A DNA stretch of 64,000 nt from assembly GCF_001280845.1 (NCBI RefSeq), contig NZ_LGHP01000001.1:1318319-1382318 (forward strand), written 5' to 3'. Positions 8,123 to 17,990 of this stretch are shown here, one piece after another; the stretch's first letter is position 1; the number at the start of each line of letters is the position of its first letter. Origin of the DNA: Bacillus sp. FJAT-28004 (lineage in GTDB: Bacteria > Bacillota > Bacilli > Paenibacillales > Paenibacillaceae). The translations under genes and the position numbers were made by a program. The notes under the pieces were generated by a model that did no database searches, had not been told where the DNA came from, and worked only from the letters and a program-made list of their open reading frames with translations.

Positions 8123-10639
8123 ATGGAACAAAAAATTAGCGAATGGATTGCACAAATGACGTTGGAAGAGAAAGCCGGTCTTTGCTCGGGCGATAGCTTC
8201 TGGACGACGAAAGAGATCGAACGGCTCGGCATTCCTTCGATCATGATGACCGACGGCCCGCATGGCGTGCGTAAACAAGCAGGGCAAGCAGATCATTTGG
8301 GTCTTAATGAGAGCGCTCCTGCAACCTGCTTCCCATCGGCGGCCGGGTTGGCCAGCACATGGGATCGTGAATTGATTCGCAGGGTAGGCGAAGCGTTAGG
8401 GAAAGAAAGCCAAGCGGAAGGCGTCTCCATTCTGCTCGGTCCGGGCGCGAACATTAAACGATCTCCGCTTTGCGGCCGCAATTTCGAATATTTCTCGGAG
8501 GATCCGTATTTGACCGGGGAGATGGCCGCTTCGCATATCGGTGGCGTGCAGAGCCAAGGCGTAGGGTCATCGTTAAAGCATTTCGCTGTCAACAACCAAG
8601 AGCACCGCAGGATGACGACCGATGCCGTCGTAGACGAGCGCTCCTTGCGGGAAATTTACTTAACGGGCTTCGAGACGGCTGTCAAGAAGTCGCAGCCTTG
8701 GACCGTCATGTCGGCCTACAACAAGTTGAACGGTACGTATTGCTCTGAGAACGAATATTTGCTCAACGACATTTTGAAGAAGGAATGGGGACACGAGGGG
8801 ATCGTCGTCTCGGATTGGGGCGCAGTCAACGAGGCGGTCGACAGCGTCGCCGCTGGCATGGAGCTTGAGATGCCGGCGAGCCATGGCATCGGCCTAGCCA
8901 AGATCGTGGAAGCCGTTCGTAGTGGAAAGCTGTCGGAGGACGCGCTGAATCGATCAGTCGGACGGCTGTTATCGGTCGTTCTCAAAGCGGTCGACAACAA
9001 GAAAACCGACTCTACCTACGACAAAGAAGCGCATCACCGGTTAGCCAGGGAAACCGCGCGGGACACGATGGTGCTGCTCAAGAACGAGGGTAACATTTTG
9101 CCGCTTCCGAAGAAAGGCAGAATCGCGATCATCGGCGCGTTGGCCGAAAAGGTGCGATATCAAGGCGGCGGCAGCTCGCACGTCAATCCGACGAAGCTGG
9201 ATGATATCCGCGAAGAGTTCGCGAAATCGACCGGAGGCGCTGCGGATATCTTATTCGCGCGAGGTTATGAACTGGACAGTGACGAGACCGTCGAATCGCT
9301 GGTCGAGGAAGCGATGGCACGGGCGAAGGAAGCCGATACGGCCGTCGTGTTCCTTGGTCTGCCCGATCGGTACGAATCGGAGGGCTACGATCGGACGCAT
9401 CTGGATTTGCCTGCCAATCAAATTAGGTTGATCGAACGACTCGCGGCCGTTCAGCCGAACGTCATCGTTGTACTCAGCAACGGAGCGCCGATCGTCATGC
9501 CTTGGATCGGCAGCGTCAAAGCCGTACTCGAAGCGTATTTGGGCGGACAGGCGCTAGGTGGCGCGATCGCTGACCTTCTGTTCGGCGACGTGAATCCGAA
9601 CGGCAAGCTGGCGGAAACGTTCCCTAAGACATTGAAGCACAATCCGTCGCACCCGTTCTTCCCGGGCGAAGGCGATCGGGTGGAATATCGCGAAGGGCTG
9701 TTCGTCGGCTATCGTTACTACGACGCCAAGGAAATCGAGCCGTTGTTCCCGTTCGGTCACGGCCTAAGCTATACGACCTTCGCCTATTCGGAGCTGAAGC
9801 TGGACCGGACCGAGATCACCGACCAAGAAACTGTTCAGGCGAGCGTCAAGGTGAAAAATACAGGCTCCCGTTTCGGCAAAGAGACGGTGCAGCTTTATGT
9901 AAGTGCGAAGGATTCCGCCGTTATTCGTCCGGAGAAGGAATTGAAGGGCTTCGCCAAAGTGGCGCTGGAGCCCGATGAAGAGAAGACGGTGATCTTCACG
10001 CTCGATAAGCGGAGCTTCGCGTTCTACGACGTCGAGTTCAAAGACTGGCATGCCGAAACAGGCGCGTACGACGTGTTGATCGGTCGTTCCTCGCGGAACA
10101 TCGAGCTGCAAGTGACCGTGAATGTGCAATCGACGACGGAAATCGTTCCGACGTTCAATCGCAACACGACGATGGGAGCGTTGATGTCCGATCCGCGTAC
10201 GATTCCGGTTCTTCTGGAATTGCAAAGCAAGATGCCACAAACGGTATCGTCGGAGGCCGTATCGGGCGAGATGATGATGGCGATGATGCGCTACCTTCCT
10301 CTCCGTGCGCTCCTTCCCTTCTCCGGAGGAGCGATGAACGAGGAGACGCTGTCCGGGATGCTTGAGCAACTCCGCAGCGCCGTGAGTAACGACGAACAAC
10401 CTGCAATGAATGAGGCGAAGGAAATAGCCTTTAACGAGAACTCGAAATTGGGCGATCTGCTGTCCAACGAGGCGGCTACGGCGGTGCTGGAGAAACATCT
10501 GTCCGGAATATCGACCAACCCGATGATAAGTATGGGTAAAGACTTCTCACTCAAGCAATTGGCCGCCATCCCGCAAGCGAACATGAGCAATGAAATCTTC
10601 ATGGCCGTCGTGGCCGAACTTGCAGGAATCGAAGGGTAA
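8123..10639 (+). CDS. GH3 beta-glycosidase with extra C-terminal domain
   Basis: 838 residues, no signal peptide, so it probably acts on imported oligosaccharides. Domains: GH3 barrel (residues ~10-310) with nucleophile Asp231 in [10 protein letters not shown] and [12 protein letters not shown]; alpha/beta sandwich (~320-560, [13 protein letters not shown], ending [12 protein letters not shown]); Fn3-like domain (~570-660); a linker; and a final ~70-residue module ([23 protein letters not shown]) also found as a separate gene at 3947 and as a decayed copy at 11690. Start at ATG 8123 follows GGGAGGAAT, overlapping the end of the esterase gene. Beta-glucosidase or beta-xylosidase activity is likely; which one cannot be told. 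Confidence 0.93.
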   Translation: MEQKISEWIAQMTLEEKAGLCSGDSFWTTKEIERLGIPSIMMTDGPHGVRKQAGQADHLGLNESAPATCFPSAAGLASTWDRELIRRVGEALGKESQAEGVSILLGPGANIKRSPLCGRNFEYFSEDPYLTGEMAASHIGGVQSQGVGSSLKHFAVNNQEHRRMTTDAVVDERSLREIYLTGFETAVKKSQPWTVMSAYNKLNGTYCSENEYLLNDILKKEWGHEGIVVSDWGAVNEAVDSVAAGMELEMPASHGIGLAKIVEAVRSGKLSEDALNRSVGRLLSVVLKAVDNKKTDSTYDKEAHHRLARETARDTMVLLKNEGNILPLPKKGRIAIIGALAEKVRYQGGGSSHVNPTKLDDIREEFAKSTGGAADILFARGYELDSDETVESLVEEAMARAKEADTAVVFLGLPDRYESEGYDRTHLDLPANQIRLIERLAAVQPNVIVVLSNGAPIVMPWIGSVKAVLEAYLGGQALGGAIADLLFGDVNPNGKLAETFPKTLKHNPSHPFFPGEGDRVEYREGLFVGYRYYDAKEIEPLFPFGHGLSYTTFAYSELKLDRTEITDQETVQASVKVKNTGSRFGKETVQLYVSAKDSAVIRPEKELKGFAKVALEPDEEKTVIFTLDKRSFAFYDVEFKDWHAETGAYDVLIGRSSRNIELQVTVNVQSTTEIVPTFNRNTTMGALMSDPRTIPVLLELQSKMPQTVSSEAVSGEMMMAMMRYLPLRALLPFSGGAMNEETLSGMLEQLRSAVSNDEQPAMNEAKEIAFNENSKLGDLLSNEAATAVLEKHLSGISTNPMISMGKDFSLKQLAAIPQANMSNEIFMAVVAELAGIEG

Positions 10640-10701
10640 ACGAGACCAAACGAAAATCCATATATTTGTCGGATCGAATATCACACTTCGGAGGGAAGTA
10701 T

Positions 10702-11487
10702 ATGCAAGTGAACCATAATCGGAATAAATCTAATAGAAGAATCGAAGAGCGCTTTCAGGCCGCCGACGGCACGAGTTTGCTATTGCGATTCTATCTTCCC
10801 CATGAAGATGTTTCTGCTACCAAAGAGAGGAGTGTCATTGTCCTGTTTTTTGGAGGCGGCTGGACTTTCGGATCTCCTGATCAATTTCATATGCAGTGCG
10901 AGTACTTTGCTTCCAGAGGGATGATCGCCGTCGCGCCGGAATACCGCGTGAAGTCAAGGCACGGGGTTACTCCATTCGAGTGCGTAGAGGATGCTAGAGC
11001 TGCTCTTCGAAGGATTATCGAACTTTCGGAGACGTTCGGTTTCAGTCCTGACAAAATCGTGGTCGGAGGGGGTTCGGCGGGAGGACATTTAGCGGCCTGT
11101 TCCGTTATCGCGGCACAAGCCGAAACTAATTGGACATGTCCGGCGGCCGCCATGCTTCTGTTCAATCCGGCACTGGATACTTCTACGATCGGATTAGGGG
11201 GACGTTCGCTCGAGATATCGCCGATTCATCGCATTCGCGTGGGGCTTCCGCCGACCATGATCTTTCACGGTACATCCGATGAACTCGTTCCGATTCAAAG
11301 CGTGTTTGATTTCCAGCGCCAAATGGAAGGTCACGGCAACTTATGTACGATTATTCCCTACGAACATCGAGAGCATGGTTTTTTCAATTATCGGGAAGAT
11401 GGAAACGACGATTTCTTTGACACACTGAGGCATGCCGATCATTTTCTGGTATCGCATGGACTTCTTCTTCCGAAAGTGCACGAATAA
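10702..11487 (+). CDS. Alpha/beta hydrolase (esterase/lipase family)
   Basis: 261 residues. FFGGGWTFGSPDQF is the HGGG-like oxyanion motif, nucleophile Ser125 sits in [11 protein letters not shown], the acid Asp in HGTSDELVPIQS and the His in EHGFFNY. This is the BD-FAE/hormone-sensitive-lipase type of esterase. ATG 10702 is preferred because GGAGGG lies ~8 bases before it; an in-frame ATG at 10666 lacks a ribosome site. It lies about 60 bases after the GH3 stop and ends at a strong terminator, so it closes the esterase-GH3-esterase transcription unit. Substrate is probably an acylated plant oligosaccharide (inferred). Confidence 0.82.
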   Translation: MQVNHNRNKSNRRIEERFQAADGTSLLLRFYLPHEDVSATKERSVIVLFFGGGWTFGSPDQFHMQCEYFASRGMIAVAPEYRVKSRHGVTPFECVEDARAALRRIIELSETFGFSPDKIVVGGGSAGGHLAACSVIAAQAETNWTCPAAAMLLFNPALDTSTIGLGGRSLEISPIHRIRVGLPPTMIFHGTSDELVPIQSVFDFQRQMEGHGNLCTIIPYEHREHGFFNYREDGNDDFFDTLRHADHFLVSHGLLLPKVHE

Positions 11488-11501
11488 TCAAGGATACGAA
11501 T

Positions 11502-11536
11502 TGGCGCCGGTATTCAATCGGCGTCAGTTTTTTTAA
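11502..11536 (+). terminator. Rho-independent terminator after the second esterase
   Basis: Stem TGGCGCCG (11502-11509) with CGGCGTCA (11519-11526), one G-T pair, then a run of eight T. Confidence 0.8.
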
Positions 11537-11549
11537 TTTTTCTTTGAGG

Positions 11550-11850
11550 TGCGACGATGGGAGCATTGATGTCCGCTCCGCGCGCTCCTTCCCTTCTCCG
11601 GAGGAGCGATGAACGAGGAGACGCTATCCGGGATGCTTGAGCAACTCCGCAGCGTCGTGAGTAACGACGAACAACCTGCAATGAATGAGGCGAAGGAAAT
11701 AGCCTTTAACGAAAACACGAAATTGGGCGATCTGTTGTCCAAGGAGGCTGCTACGGCGGTGCCGGAGAAATATCTGCCCGGAATATCGACCAACTCGATG
11801 ATAAGTATGGGTGGCCGATCTAGCAGGAATCAAAGGGTAGACGCCCAAGA
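11550..11850 (+). pseudogene. Decayed duplicate of the GH3 3' end
   Basis: DNA nearly identical to 10168-10639 of the intact GH3 but with two deletions: about 100 bases missing after the MGALMS segment (junction near 11580), and about 95 bases missing just before the end (after MISMGG, near 11815), where it rejoins the last codons (AGIKG-stop equivalents). A frame from 11609 still reads [22 protein letters not shown] and the small C-terminal domain. The first deletion shifts the frame, so this is debris of a segmental duplication rather than a gene. Confidence 0.85.
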
Positions 11851-11948
11851 CGACTGCGGCAAAACCTGCACAGTTATCGTTCCGGGTTTTTCTTTTCTTT
11901 ACAAATTGTCGCGTAAATCGTGATGTCGAAAGCATGTACACATTCCTT

Positions 11949-11977
11949 CCCGCGTAAATCGCGGGTTTTCTTTTTTT
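11949..11977 (+). terminator. Hairpin terminator in the remnant region
   Basis: Perfect CCCGCG (11949-11954), loop TAAAT, CGCGGG (11960-11965), followed by TTTTCTTTTTTT. No intact gene precedes it; it was probably the terminator of a gene now lost. Confidence 0.75.
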
Positions 11978-12021
11978 ATCAGGGGAAATAGGCTATCCAG
12001 ACAGCAATGGGGGGTGTTCGC

Positions 12022-12136
12022 GATGATACCGGTTTTGTCCAAGCTTTCCTGGAATTCTAAGCTGGTCGTCGGCTTGCTGCTCATCATGCTGCCATCCATC
12101 GCTTTCGCGTCGCCTTGGAGCCCACCGCCTGGTTGA
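12022..12136 (+). pseudogene. N-terminal scrap of a membrane-anchored protein
   Basis: A short frame starting ATG (GGGGGG upstream) reads MIPVLSKLSWNSKLVVGLLL followed by IMLPSIAFAS and stops after ~37 codons. It looks like the first membrane helix of a sensor kinase or AraC-type regulator, cut off soon after. It lies between two other scraps, so it is most likely debris. Confidence 0.35.
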
Positions 12137-12178
12137 AAACGTCCAAAAAGTACAATTCCGGAAGCATTTACTAACCAT

Positions 12179-12322
12179 TGTGGCGGGAAGAACTTAAGAT
12201 GGAGGATTTTTACACGAATGGTCTCAGCGGGTTTGAGCAAATGATGAAAGCCTATCCCTTCAAACGTGGGGTTATGAGGGAGATGGCGCTGATGTCGCGT
12301 GAAGAAGCGGGGGATCTGCCAA
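12179..12322 (+). pseudogene. GH39 beta-xylosidase internal fragment
   Basis: Reads WREELKMEDFYTNGLSGFEQ and continues MMKAYPFKRGVMREMALMSR. This is about 90% identical to residues ~233-280 of the GH39 at 5860 (WREELKIEDFYTNGLSGFEQ, TMKTYPFKRGVMKDMAMKSR). No start, no catalytic glutamates, stop soon after: the relic of a second GH39 copy. Confidence 0.85.
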
Positions 12323-12566
12323 TAATCCACACTGTTATTTGGAAGAGAGATATGTAATTTAAACATTTTATTTACTGCTTGAATATGAGGATCTAAGTGG
12401 ATTTTTCCACAAATGGAACACTTCTTTTCATACTATATTTATACGTACATACTCTAATAAAACTCCCTTCGTCGATCCTTCTGCAATTCCTCTGAAGAAA
12501 ATCCAAACTGGCACCTGATTACTATAATAGCCAAACAAGAAATTTCCTCCTTAAATTATGATTGAT

Positions 12567-12595
12567 TTGCACAGCGCATATATGTAATATATAGA
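12567..12595 (+). promoter_or_regulatory. Candidate promoter of the iol operon
   Basis: TTGCAC at 12567-12572 and TATAGA at 12590-12595 with a 17-base spacer; the first palindromic operator follows at once (12596). A second possible -10, TATAAT at 12651-12656, has no good -35. Which is used cannot be decided from sequence. Confidence 0.4.
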
Positions 12596-12665
12596 TTAAG
12601 CGCTTTACCTATAATTATTATCAAACATGTGGTTGTTTTGAAAGCGTTTATATAATAAGCGCTTA
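12596..12665 (+). promoter_or_regulatory. Paired TTAAGCGCTT / TAAGCGCTTA operators
   Basis: Two palindromes, TTAAGCGCTT at 12596-12605 and TAAGCGCTTA at 12656-12665, share the core TAAGCGCTT and lie 60 bases (centre to centre) apart. An even palindrome with central CG is typical of LacI-family operators, and a LacI-type regulator gene closes this operon. Assignment to that regulator is inference. Confidence 0.55.
12639..12652 (+). promoter_or_regulatory. cre-like catabolite repression site
   Basis: TGAAAGCGTTTATA fits the cre consensus TGWAANCGNTNWCA with one mismatch. It lies between the two palindromes, so CcpA could repress the operon when better sugars are present. Confidence 0.5.
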
Positions 12666-12688
12666 ACTCAGTAGTCGAGGAGGATATT

Positions 12689-14554
12689 ATGAGCACAATC
12701 CGGCTAACAATGGCACAGGCCTTATTGAAATTTCTCGATCAACAATACATTTCCATTGACGGTGCAGAAACGAAGTTCGTAGCTGGAGTAATGGGAATTT
12801 TCGGCCACGGCAACGTGACGGGTATCGGCGAAGCATTGGAACGGAGCCCGGGCAGCTTGGTTTTCATACAGGGCAAAAACGAACAAGGAATGGCGAATGC
12901 GGCGACCGCGTATGCCAAGCAATTGAACCGCACAAGCATTTACGCTTGTACGACTTCGATCGGTCCCGGCGCTTTGAATATGGTAACCGCAGCCGGAACG
13001 GCGACGGTTAACCGCATCCCGCTGCTGCTCCTACCGGGAGATAACTTTGCATCCAGACAGCCTGATCCGGTGCTGCAGCAATTGGAAGCCGGACATGACT
13101 ATACGATTGCGGCGACAGACTGCTTCAAGCCGGTGAGTAAATATTGGGATCGCATTGTGCGTCCTGAGCAATTGATGAGCGCAGCCCTTCAAGCGATGCG
13201 GGTGTTGACGGATCCGGCGGATACCGGAACGGTGACGCTTGCTTTGCCACAGGATGTGCAGGCGGAAGCTTACGATTACCCGGCATCCTTCTTTGAGAAG
13301 CGGGTTCATGTTGTGGATCGTCAGCAGCCTTCGATTGAGGCGGTAAAACGAGCGGTCGAGCTCGTAGCCTCGAAGCGCAAACCGCTTATCGTAGCAGGTG
13401 GAGGCGTGCAATATTCCTTCGCGACGGAGGCGCTTGCCGCATTCGCCGAAAAATTCGGCATTCCAGTCGCCGAGACGCAAGCGGGCAAGGGCTCCTTGCC
13501 TTGGAATCATCCGCTAAACGTCGGAGGCATTGGCGTAACCGGCGGATTGGCTGCAAACAAGCTGGCTAAAGAAGCAGACTTGATCATTGGCGTCGGAACG
13601 CGTTACTCCGACTTTACGACATCCTCCAAGTCGGCCTTCCCTCATCAGGACGTCGAATTTCTGAATATCAACATCAACCGTATGGATGCGGCAAAGCTGG
13701 AAGGCACGGCTCTTTCGGGGGATGCGAAGGAAGCGATCCGACTGCTCACGGAAGGACTTGCTGAAGCGGGATATTCATCTGCCTACAAAGACGGCGAGAT
13801 TGCTGACATCAACGCAGAGTGGAATGCAGAAATTGACCGGCTGTATACGCTTGAGCGGGAAGATGGCTTTGCGCAAACGCACGCACTCGGCGTCATCAAT
13901 GAAACGATTGATGAAGATGCTGTAATCGTCTGCGCAGCAGGCAGCCTGCCGGGCGATCTTCAACGGTTGTGGCGGGTTGGCTCGCCGGGCGGCTACCATA
14001 TGGAGTACGGATTCTCCTGCATGGGATACGAGGTGAGCGGCGCGTTTGGCGCTGCACTGGCTGAGCCCGAACGGGAAGTTTATGCCCTTGTAGGAGATGG
14101 AAGCTATTTGATGCTTCACTCCGAGCTGGTGACTAGCTTGCAGGAAGGAAGAAAGCTGACGGTGCTGTTGTTCGATAATCACGGCTACCAATGCATTCAT
14201 AACCTACAGCGCGGGCATGGCAGCGATGGCTTCGGCAATGAATTCCGCTACCGCGAGCCAGAGTCTGGCCGTTATACCGGTGAGCCATTGCCAATCGATT
14301 TTGCAGCCCATGCCCGCAGTTTGGGTCTTGCTTCTTACAAAGCGTCTAATGCAGAGGAACTTCGCCAAGCGCTGAAGGAAGCGAAGGCAGAAACGCGCTC
14401 GACGCTAATCGAAATTCCCGTTTTGGCCGGCACGAATACGGGCGGCTACGAGTCGTGGTGGAATGTTGGCATTCCAGCTGTATCGGAGAGTGCAAAGGTC
14501 GTTGCGGCGCATAACGAAATGAACCAAAAGCTGGCACAGGCAAAAGCCTACTAG
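12689..14554 (+). CDS. iolD: 3D-(3,5/4)-trihydroxycyclohexane-1,2-dione hydrolase
   Basis: 621 residues, a thiamine-diphosphate enzyme that opens the ring of THcHDO to 5-deoxy-D-glucuronate in myo-inositol breakdown. The three-part acetolactate-synthase fold is visible: N-terminal pyrimidine-binding part with the GHGNVTGIGEALE loop, central part, and C-terminal diphosphate site GDGSYLMLHSEL with DNHGYQ. Length and these loops are typical of IolD. A strong GAGGAGG site precedes ATG 12689. It is the first gene of the operon; iolE follows after 12 bases. Confidence 0.95.
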   Translation: MSTIRLTMAQALLKFLDQQYISIDGAETKFVAGVMGIFGHGNVTGIGEALERSPGSLVFIQGKNEQGMANAATAYAKQLNRTSIYACTTSIGPGALNMVTAAGTATVNRIPLLLLPGDNFASRQPDPVLQQLEAGHDYTIAATDCFKPVSKYWDRIVRPEQLMSAALQAMRVLTDPADTGTVTLALPQDVQAEAYDYPASFFEKRVHVVDRQQPSIEAVKRAVELVASKRKPLIVAGGGVQYSFATEALAAFAEKFGIPVAETQAGKGSLPWNHPLNVGGIGVTGGLAANKLAKEADLIIGVGTRYSDFTTSSKSAFPHQDVEFLNININRMDAAKLEGTALSGDAKEAIRLLTEGLAEAGYSSAYKDGEIADINAEWNAEIDRLYTLEREDGFAQTHALGVINETIDEDAVIVCAAGSLPGDLQRLWRVGSPGGYHMEYGFSCMGYEVSGAFGAALAEPEREVYALVGDGSYLMLHSELVTSLQEGRKLTVLLFDNHGYQCIHNLQRGHGSDGFGNEFRYREPESGRYTGEPLPIDFAAHARSLGLASYKASNAEELRQALKEAKAETRSTLIEIPVLAGTNTGGYESWWNVGIPAVSESAKVVAAHNEMNQKLAQAKAY

Positions 14555-14566
14555 GAGGGATTATAG

Positions 14567-15478
14567 ATGGCGTTGTTTCCTTTTCAATTAGGCGTTCATC
14601 CGATCAATTGGGTCGGCGAAGACGTAAAGGAGCATGGTGAGCATACGACTTACGAGCAAATTTTGGACGACATTCAAGCACTCGGCTTGAATGGTACGGA
14701 GATGGGCAGAAAGTTTCCGACCGATATCGAGCTGCTTAAGCAGGAGCTTTCGAAACGGAATATCCAGCTCGTCTCCCAATGGAAATCGGTGCTGTTCTCT
14801 GATCCCGGCTACCGTGAATCAGAGCTGGAAGCTTTCCGCAAGCATGCCGAGTTTTTGCAGCAAATGGGAAGCAAGGTTATTAGTACCTGCGAGGTTGGGG
14901 GATCACTGCATTTCGATCCCCGCCGCACGCCGAACGAGACCAAAGTGATCCCTCTAGATGAAGCAGGCTGGGCGAGCTTGGCCGAAGGCTTGAATGCTGC
15001 AGGAAACATCGCGCTGGAATATGGGCTAAAGCTGACGTATCACCATCATGGCGGAACGGCGGTCGAAAGCCCGGAGGAAATCGACAAGCTAATGGCTTTA
15101 ACCGATCCGAAAGCCGTGTTCCTGCTGTTTGATTCAGGCCACGCGTTATATGGTGGGGCGGATCCAGCGGAGCTGCTTCGCAAGCATTATGATCGGGTCG
15201 CATATATACACCTGAAGGATGTGCGAGTGAATCGTCTTGAGGAAGCGAAAGCGTCGGGTGTCGATTTTGTCACTTGCATTCGCAATGGCGTGTTTACTGT
15301 TCCGGGAGACGGGAATATCGATTTCCGTCCGATCTTGAAAGAGCTTATCGACCGGAAATACGGCGGCTGGGCACTGTTAGAGGGCGAGCAGGATCCGGGC
15401 GAGCATCCGGCACGAGAGTATGCGGCCAGAGCTATCGAGTACCTTGTTTCCTTAACAGATGAGAAGGAGAGTGAGTAA
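14567..15478 (+). CDS. iolE: Inosose dehydratase
   Basis: 303 residues, sugar-phosphate-isomerase-like TIM barrel. It converts 2-keto-myo-inositol (scyllo-inosose) to the diketone used by IolD. Typical features: start FPFQLGVHPINWVGED, metal-site regions LTYHHHGGTAVES, FLLFDSGHALYGG, YIHLKDVR and the C-terminal LLEGEQDPG. AGGAGGG lies before ATG 14567. Its end lies almost on the start of iolC, indicating translational coupling. Confidence 0.95.
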   Translation: MALFPFQLGVHPINWVGEDVKEHGEHTTYEQILDDIQALGLNGTEMGRKFPTDIELLKQELSKRNIQLVSQWKSVLFSDPGYRESELEAFRKHAEFLQQMGSKVISTCEVGGSLHFDPRRTPNETKVIPLDEAGWASLAEGLNAAGNIALEYGLKLTYHHHGGTAVESPEEIDKLMALTDPKAVFLLFDSGHALYGGADPAELLRKHYDRVAYIHLKDVRVNRLEEAKASGVDFVTCIRNGVFTVPGDGNIDFRPILKELIDRKYGGWALLEGEQDPGEHPAREYAARAIEYLVSLTDEKESE

Positions 15479-15479
15479 G

Positions 15480-16490
15480 TTGTCTACCATTTCATTCCCT
15501 TCCGGCAGAAAGTTTGATTTTACGGCAATTGGACGTCTATGTATCGATCTCAATGCCAACGAGATCAACCGTCCGATGGAGCAGACGATGACGTTTACAA
15601 AATATGTAGGCGGTTCACCAGCGAATATCACGATCGGGATGAGCCGGCTGGGCAACAAAACGGCGTTCATTGGCAAAATCGCGGATGACCAAATGGGCAG
15701 ATTTATCCGGAACTATCTCGATAATGAAGGCATCGACACGAGGCATGTCGTGACAGACAAGACGGGAGCCGTTACGGGCTTGGCTTTTACCGAAATTAAG
15801 AGCCCATCGGAATGCAGCATCCTTATGTACCGGGACAACGTTGCTGATTTACTTCTGAATCCGCTGGAAGTGAGCGAGTCGCTCATCGCGGACAGCAAAG
15901 CACTACTCGTCTCCGGTACGGCGCTGGCGGCAAGTCCTTCACGCGAGGCCGTGTTTCTGGCCTTGGATTATGCTCGCAAGCATGGCACCACCGTTATTTT
16001 TGATATCGATTTCCGGCCTTATTCCTGGACTTCTCCCGAAGAAACAGCCGTATATTACAACATAGCAGCGGAAAAAAGCGACATCATCGTGGGCACGTGT
16101 GAAGAGTTCGACAGCATGGAGCGGTTCGAGCAAAACGTGGAACACAGCGACCGCTTCACCGCTTCCAAATGGTTCAATCATTTCGCGAAAATCGTCATCA
16201 TTAAGCATGGCAAAGAAGGCTCGATCGCTTATACGACCGATGGTTTGGAGCATCGAGCGAAATCGTACCCGGCCAAAGTCGTCAAAACCTTCGGGGCAGG
16301 CGATTCTTACGCGGCTGGCTTCCTATACGGAATTATGTCGGGATTGACGCTTGAGAAGAGCATGGAGTTCGGAAGCGCGGCGGCATGCATCGTTATCTCC
16401 AGCCATAGCTGCTCGGATGCAATGCCAACGGTAGAGCAAGTCATGGACTACATCGAATGCTGCAATCGCGGTGAAATTACCGCAAGCTAG
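15480..16490 (+). CDS. iolC: 5-dehydro-2-deoxygluconokinase
   Basis: About 336 residues, PfkB/ribokinase-family kinase that phosphorylates 2-deoxy-5-keto-gluconate. Motifs: AIGRLCIDLNANEINRPMEQ, KYVGGSPANITIG, and the PfkB C-terminal signature with catalytic Asp in TFGAGDSYAAGF. I chose TTG 15480 (AAGGAGA about 9 bases upstream) because it aligns with the usual IolC N-terminus; an in-frame ATG at 15459 inside iolE has no ribosome site, and GTG 15471 is too close to it. Starts 2 bases after iolE. Confidence 0.92.
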   Translation: MSTISFPSGRKFDFTAIGRLCIDLNANEINRPMEQTMTFTKYVGGSPANITIGMSRLGNKTAFIGKIADDQMGRFIRNYLDNEGIDTRHVVTDKTGAVTGLAFTEIKSPSECSILMYRDNVADLLLNPLEVSESLIADSKALLVSGTALAASPSREAVFLALDYARKHGTTVIFDIDFRPYSWTSPEETAVYYNIAAEKSDIIVGTCEEFDSMERFEQNVEHSDRFTASKWFNHFAKIVIIKHGKEGSIAYTTDGLEHRAKSYPAKVVKTFGAGDSYAAGFLYGIMSGLTLEKSMEFGSAAACIVISSHSCSDAMPTVEQVMDYIECCNRGEITAS

Positions 16491-16544
16491 GTTTGCGGGT
16501 TCATCGCCTTGCAAGCTTACTACTTGAAGAAACGAGGGAATAAC

Positions 16545-17990
16545 ATGACGACTACACTTAAAAACTGGATTGGCGGACAATGGGTCGAGGCCTCTGCCGA
16601 GAAATACGATAATGTATATAATCCTGCAACCGAGGAAGTTTTGGCGCAAGTTCCGCTCTCTTCCGAAGCCGACGTGGACGCGGCCGTTCAAACGGCGAGA
16701 AAAGCATTCGAGACCTGGAGCAGGACGCCGGTTCCAAAACGTGCCCGCATATTGTTTAAATACCAACAGCTTCTCGTTGACCATTGGGAAGAGCTTGCAC
16801 GCCTCATTACGACAGAGAATGGCAAAAGCTATGCCGAAGCGCACGGTGAAGTGCTTCGCGGCATCGAATGCGTCGAATTTGCAGCTGGCGCTCCGACGCT
16901 CATGATGGGCAAGCAGTTGCCTGATATTGCAACGAATTTGGAATCCGGCATGTACCGCTACCCGATCGGCGTCGTTGGAGGCATCTCGCCATTCAACTTC
17001 CCGATGATGGTTCCTTGCTGGATGTTCCCGCTTGCAATTGCTTGCGGAAACACCTTTGTCCTGAAGCCATCGGAGCGTACGCCGCTGCTGGCTAACCGCC
17101 TTGCCGAGCTATTTCACGAAGCGGGATTGCCTGCTGGCGTGCTGAATGTCGTCCACGGCGCGCATGATGTGGTAAACGGCATTTTGAAGCATCCGAACGT
17201 GCAGGCTATTTCCTTCGTTGGCTCGCAGCCGGTTGCCGAATATGTATACAAAACGGGTACTTCTTACGGCAAACGGGTTCAAGCGCTTGCCGGCGCCAAA
17301 AACCATTCCATCGTATTGCCAGACGCAGATCTTAACCTCACGGTTAAAGAAATCGTCAGCGCGGCATTTGGCTCAGCGGGCGAGCGCTGCATGGCTTGTG
17401 CCGTTGTCATTGCAGTCGGCGAAGTCGGCGATGAGCTCGTACGCCGATTGTCCGAAGCGGCGGACAATATTACGATTGGAAACGGACTGGAAGAAGGAAC
17501 GTTCCTGGGTCCTGTCATTCGCAAGCCACATAAGGAAAGAACGATCGGCTATATCGAGTCCGGCGAGACCGAAGGCGGCTTGCTCGTGCGTGACGGCCGC
17601 AAAGACGCTGCCGTTCAATCCGCCGGTTATTTCGTAGGACCGACAATTTTTGATCAGGTAAGCTGCGGGATGAAAATTTGGAAAGATGAGATCTTCGCTC
17701 CTGTCCTCTCCGTCATGAGAGCAGAAACGCTGGAAGAGGCGATTGCTATCGCCAACCGTTCGGACTTCGCCAACGGCGCTTGCTTGTTCACAAGCAACGG
17801 CAGCAGCGTACGGCAGTTCCGCGAGACGATTGATGCAGGCATGCTTGGCGTTAACCTCGGCGTACCGGCTCCGATGGCATTCTTCCCGTTCTCAGGCTGG
17901 AAAAAATCGTTTTACGGCGACTTACATGCCAACGGCACGGACGGCGTAGAGTTTTACACTCGCAAAAAAATGGTAACTGCTCGCTGGTAA
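16545..17990 (+). CDS. iolA: Methylmalonate-semialdehyde/malonate-semialdehyde dehydrogenase (CoA-acylating)
   Basis: 481 residues, aldehyde-dehydrogenase fold. It oxidises malonic semialdehyde to acetyl-CoA (and methylmalonic semialdehyde to propionyl-CoA), the last step of inositol breakdown. Catalytic Cys282 is in [13 protein letters not shown]/fold motifs [20 protein letters not shown] and [11 protein letters not shown] are present, and the C-terminus [20 protein letters not shown] is typical of the MMSDH group. ATG 16545 follows GAGGGAATAAC; in-frame upstream codons lack a ribosome site. The next frame begins at the base after its stop. Confidence 0.95.
   Translation: MTTTLKNWIGGQWVEASAEKYDNVYNPATEEVLAQVPLSSEADVDAAVQTARKAFETWSRTPVPKRARILFKYQQLLVDHWEELARLITTENGKSYAEAHGEVLRGIECVEFAAGAPTLMMGKQLPDIATNLESGMYRYPIGVVGGISPFNFPMMVPCWMFPLAIACGNTFVLKPSERTPLLANRLAELFHEAGLPAGVLNVVHGAHDVVNGILKHPNVQAISFVGSQPVAEYVYKTGTSYGKRVQALAGAKNHSIVLPDADLNLTVKEIVSAAFGSAGERCMACAVVIAVGEVGDELVRRLSEAADNITIGNGLEEGTFLGPVIRKPHKERTIGYIESGETEGGLLVRDGRKDAAVQSAGYFVGPTIFDQVSCGMKIWKDEIFAPVLSVMRAETLEEAIAIANRSDFANGACLFTSNGSSVRQFRETIDAGMLGVNLGVPAPMAFFPFSGWKKSFYGDLHANGTDGVEFYTRKKMVTARW

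Larger units (their letters stand above)
12323..12688. other. Intergenic control region before iolD
   Basis: About 365 AT-rich bases without a gene. The first two thirds show nothing clear. The last ~120 bases hold two TAAGCGCTTA-type palindromes, a cre-like site and candidate promoter boxes, listed separately. Confidence 0.6.
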
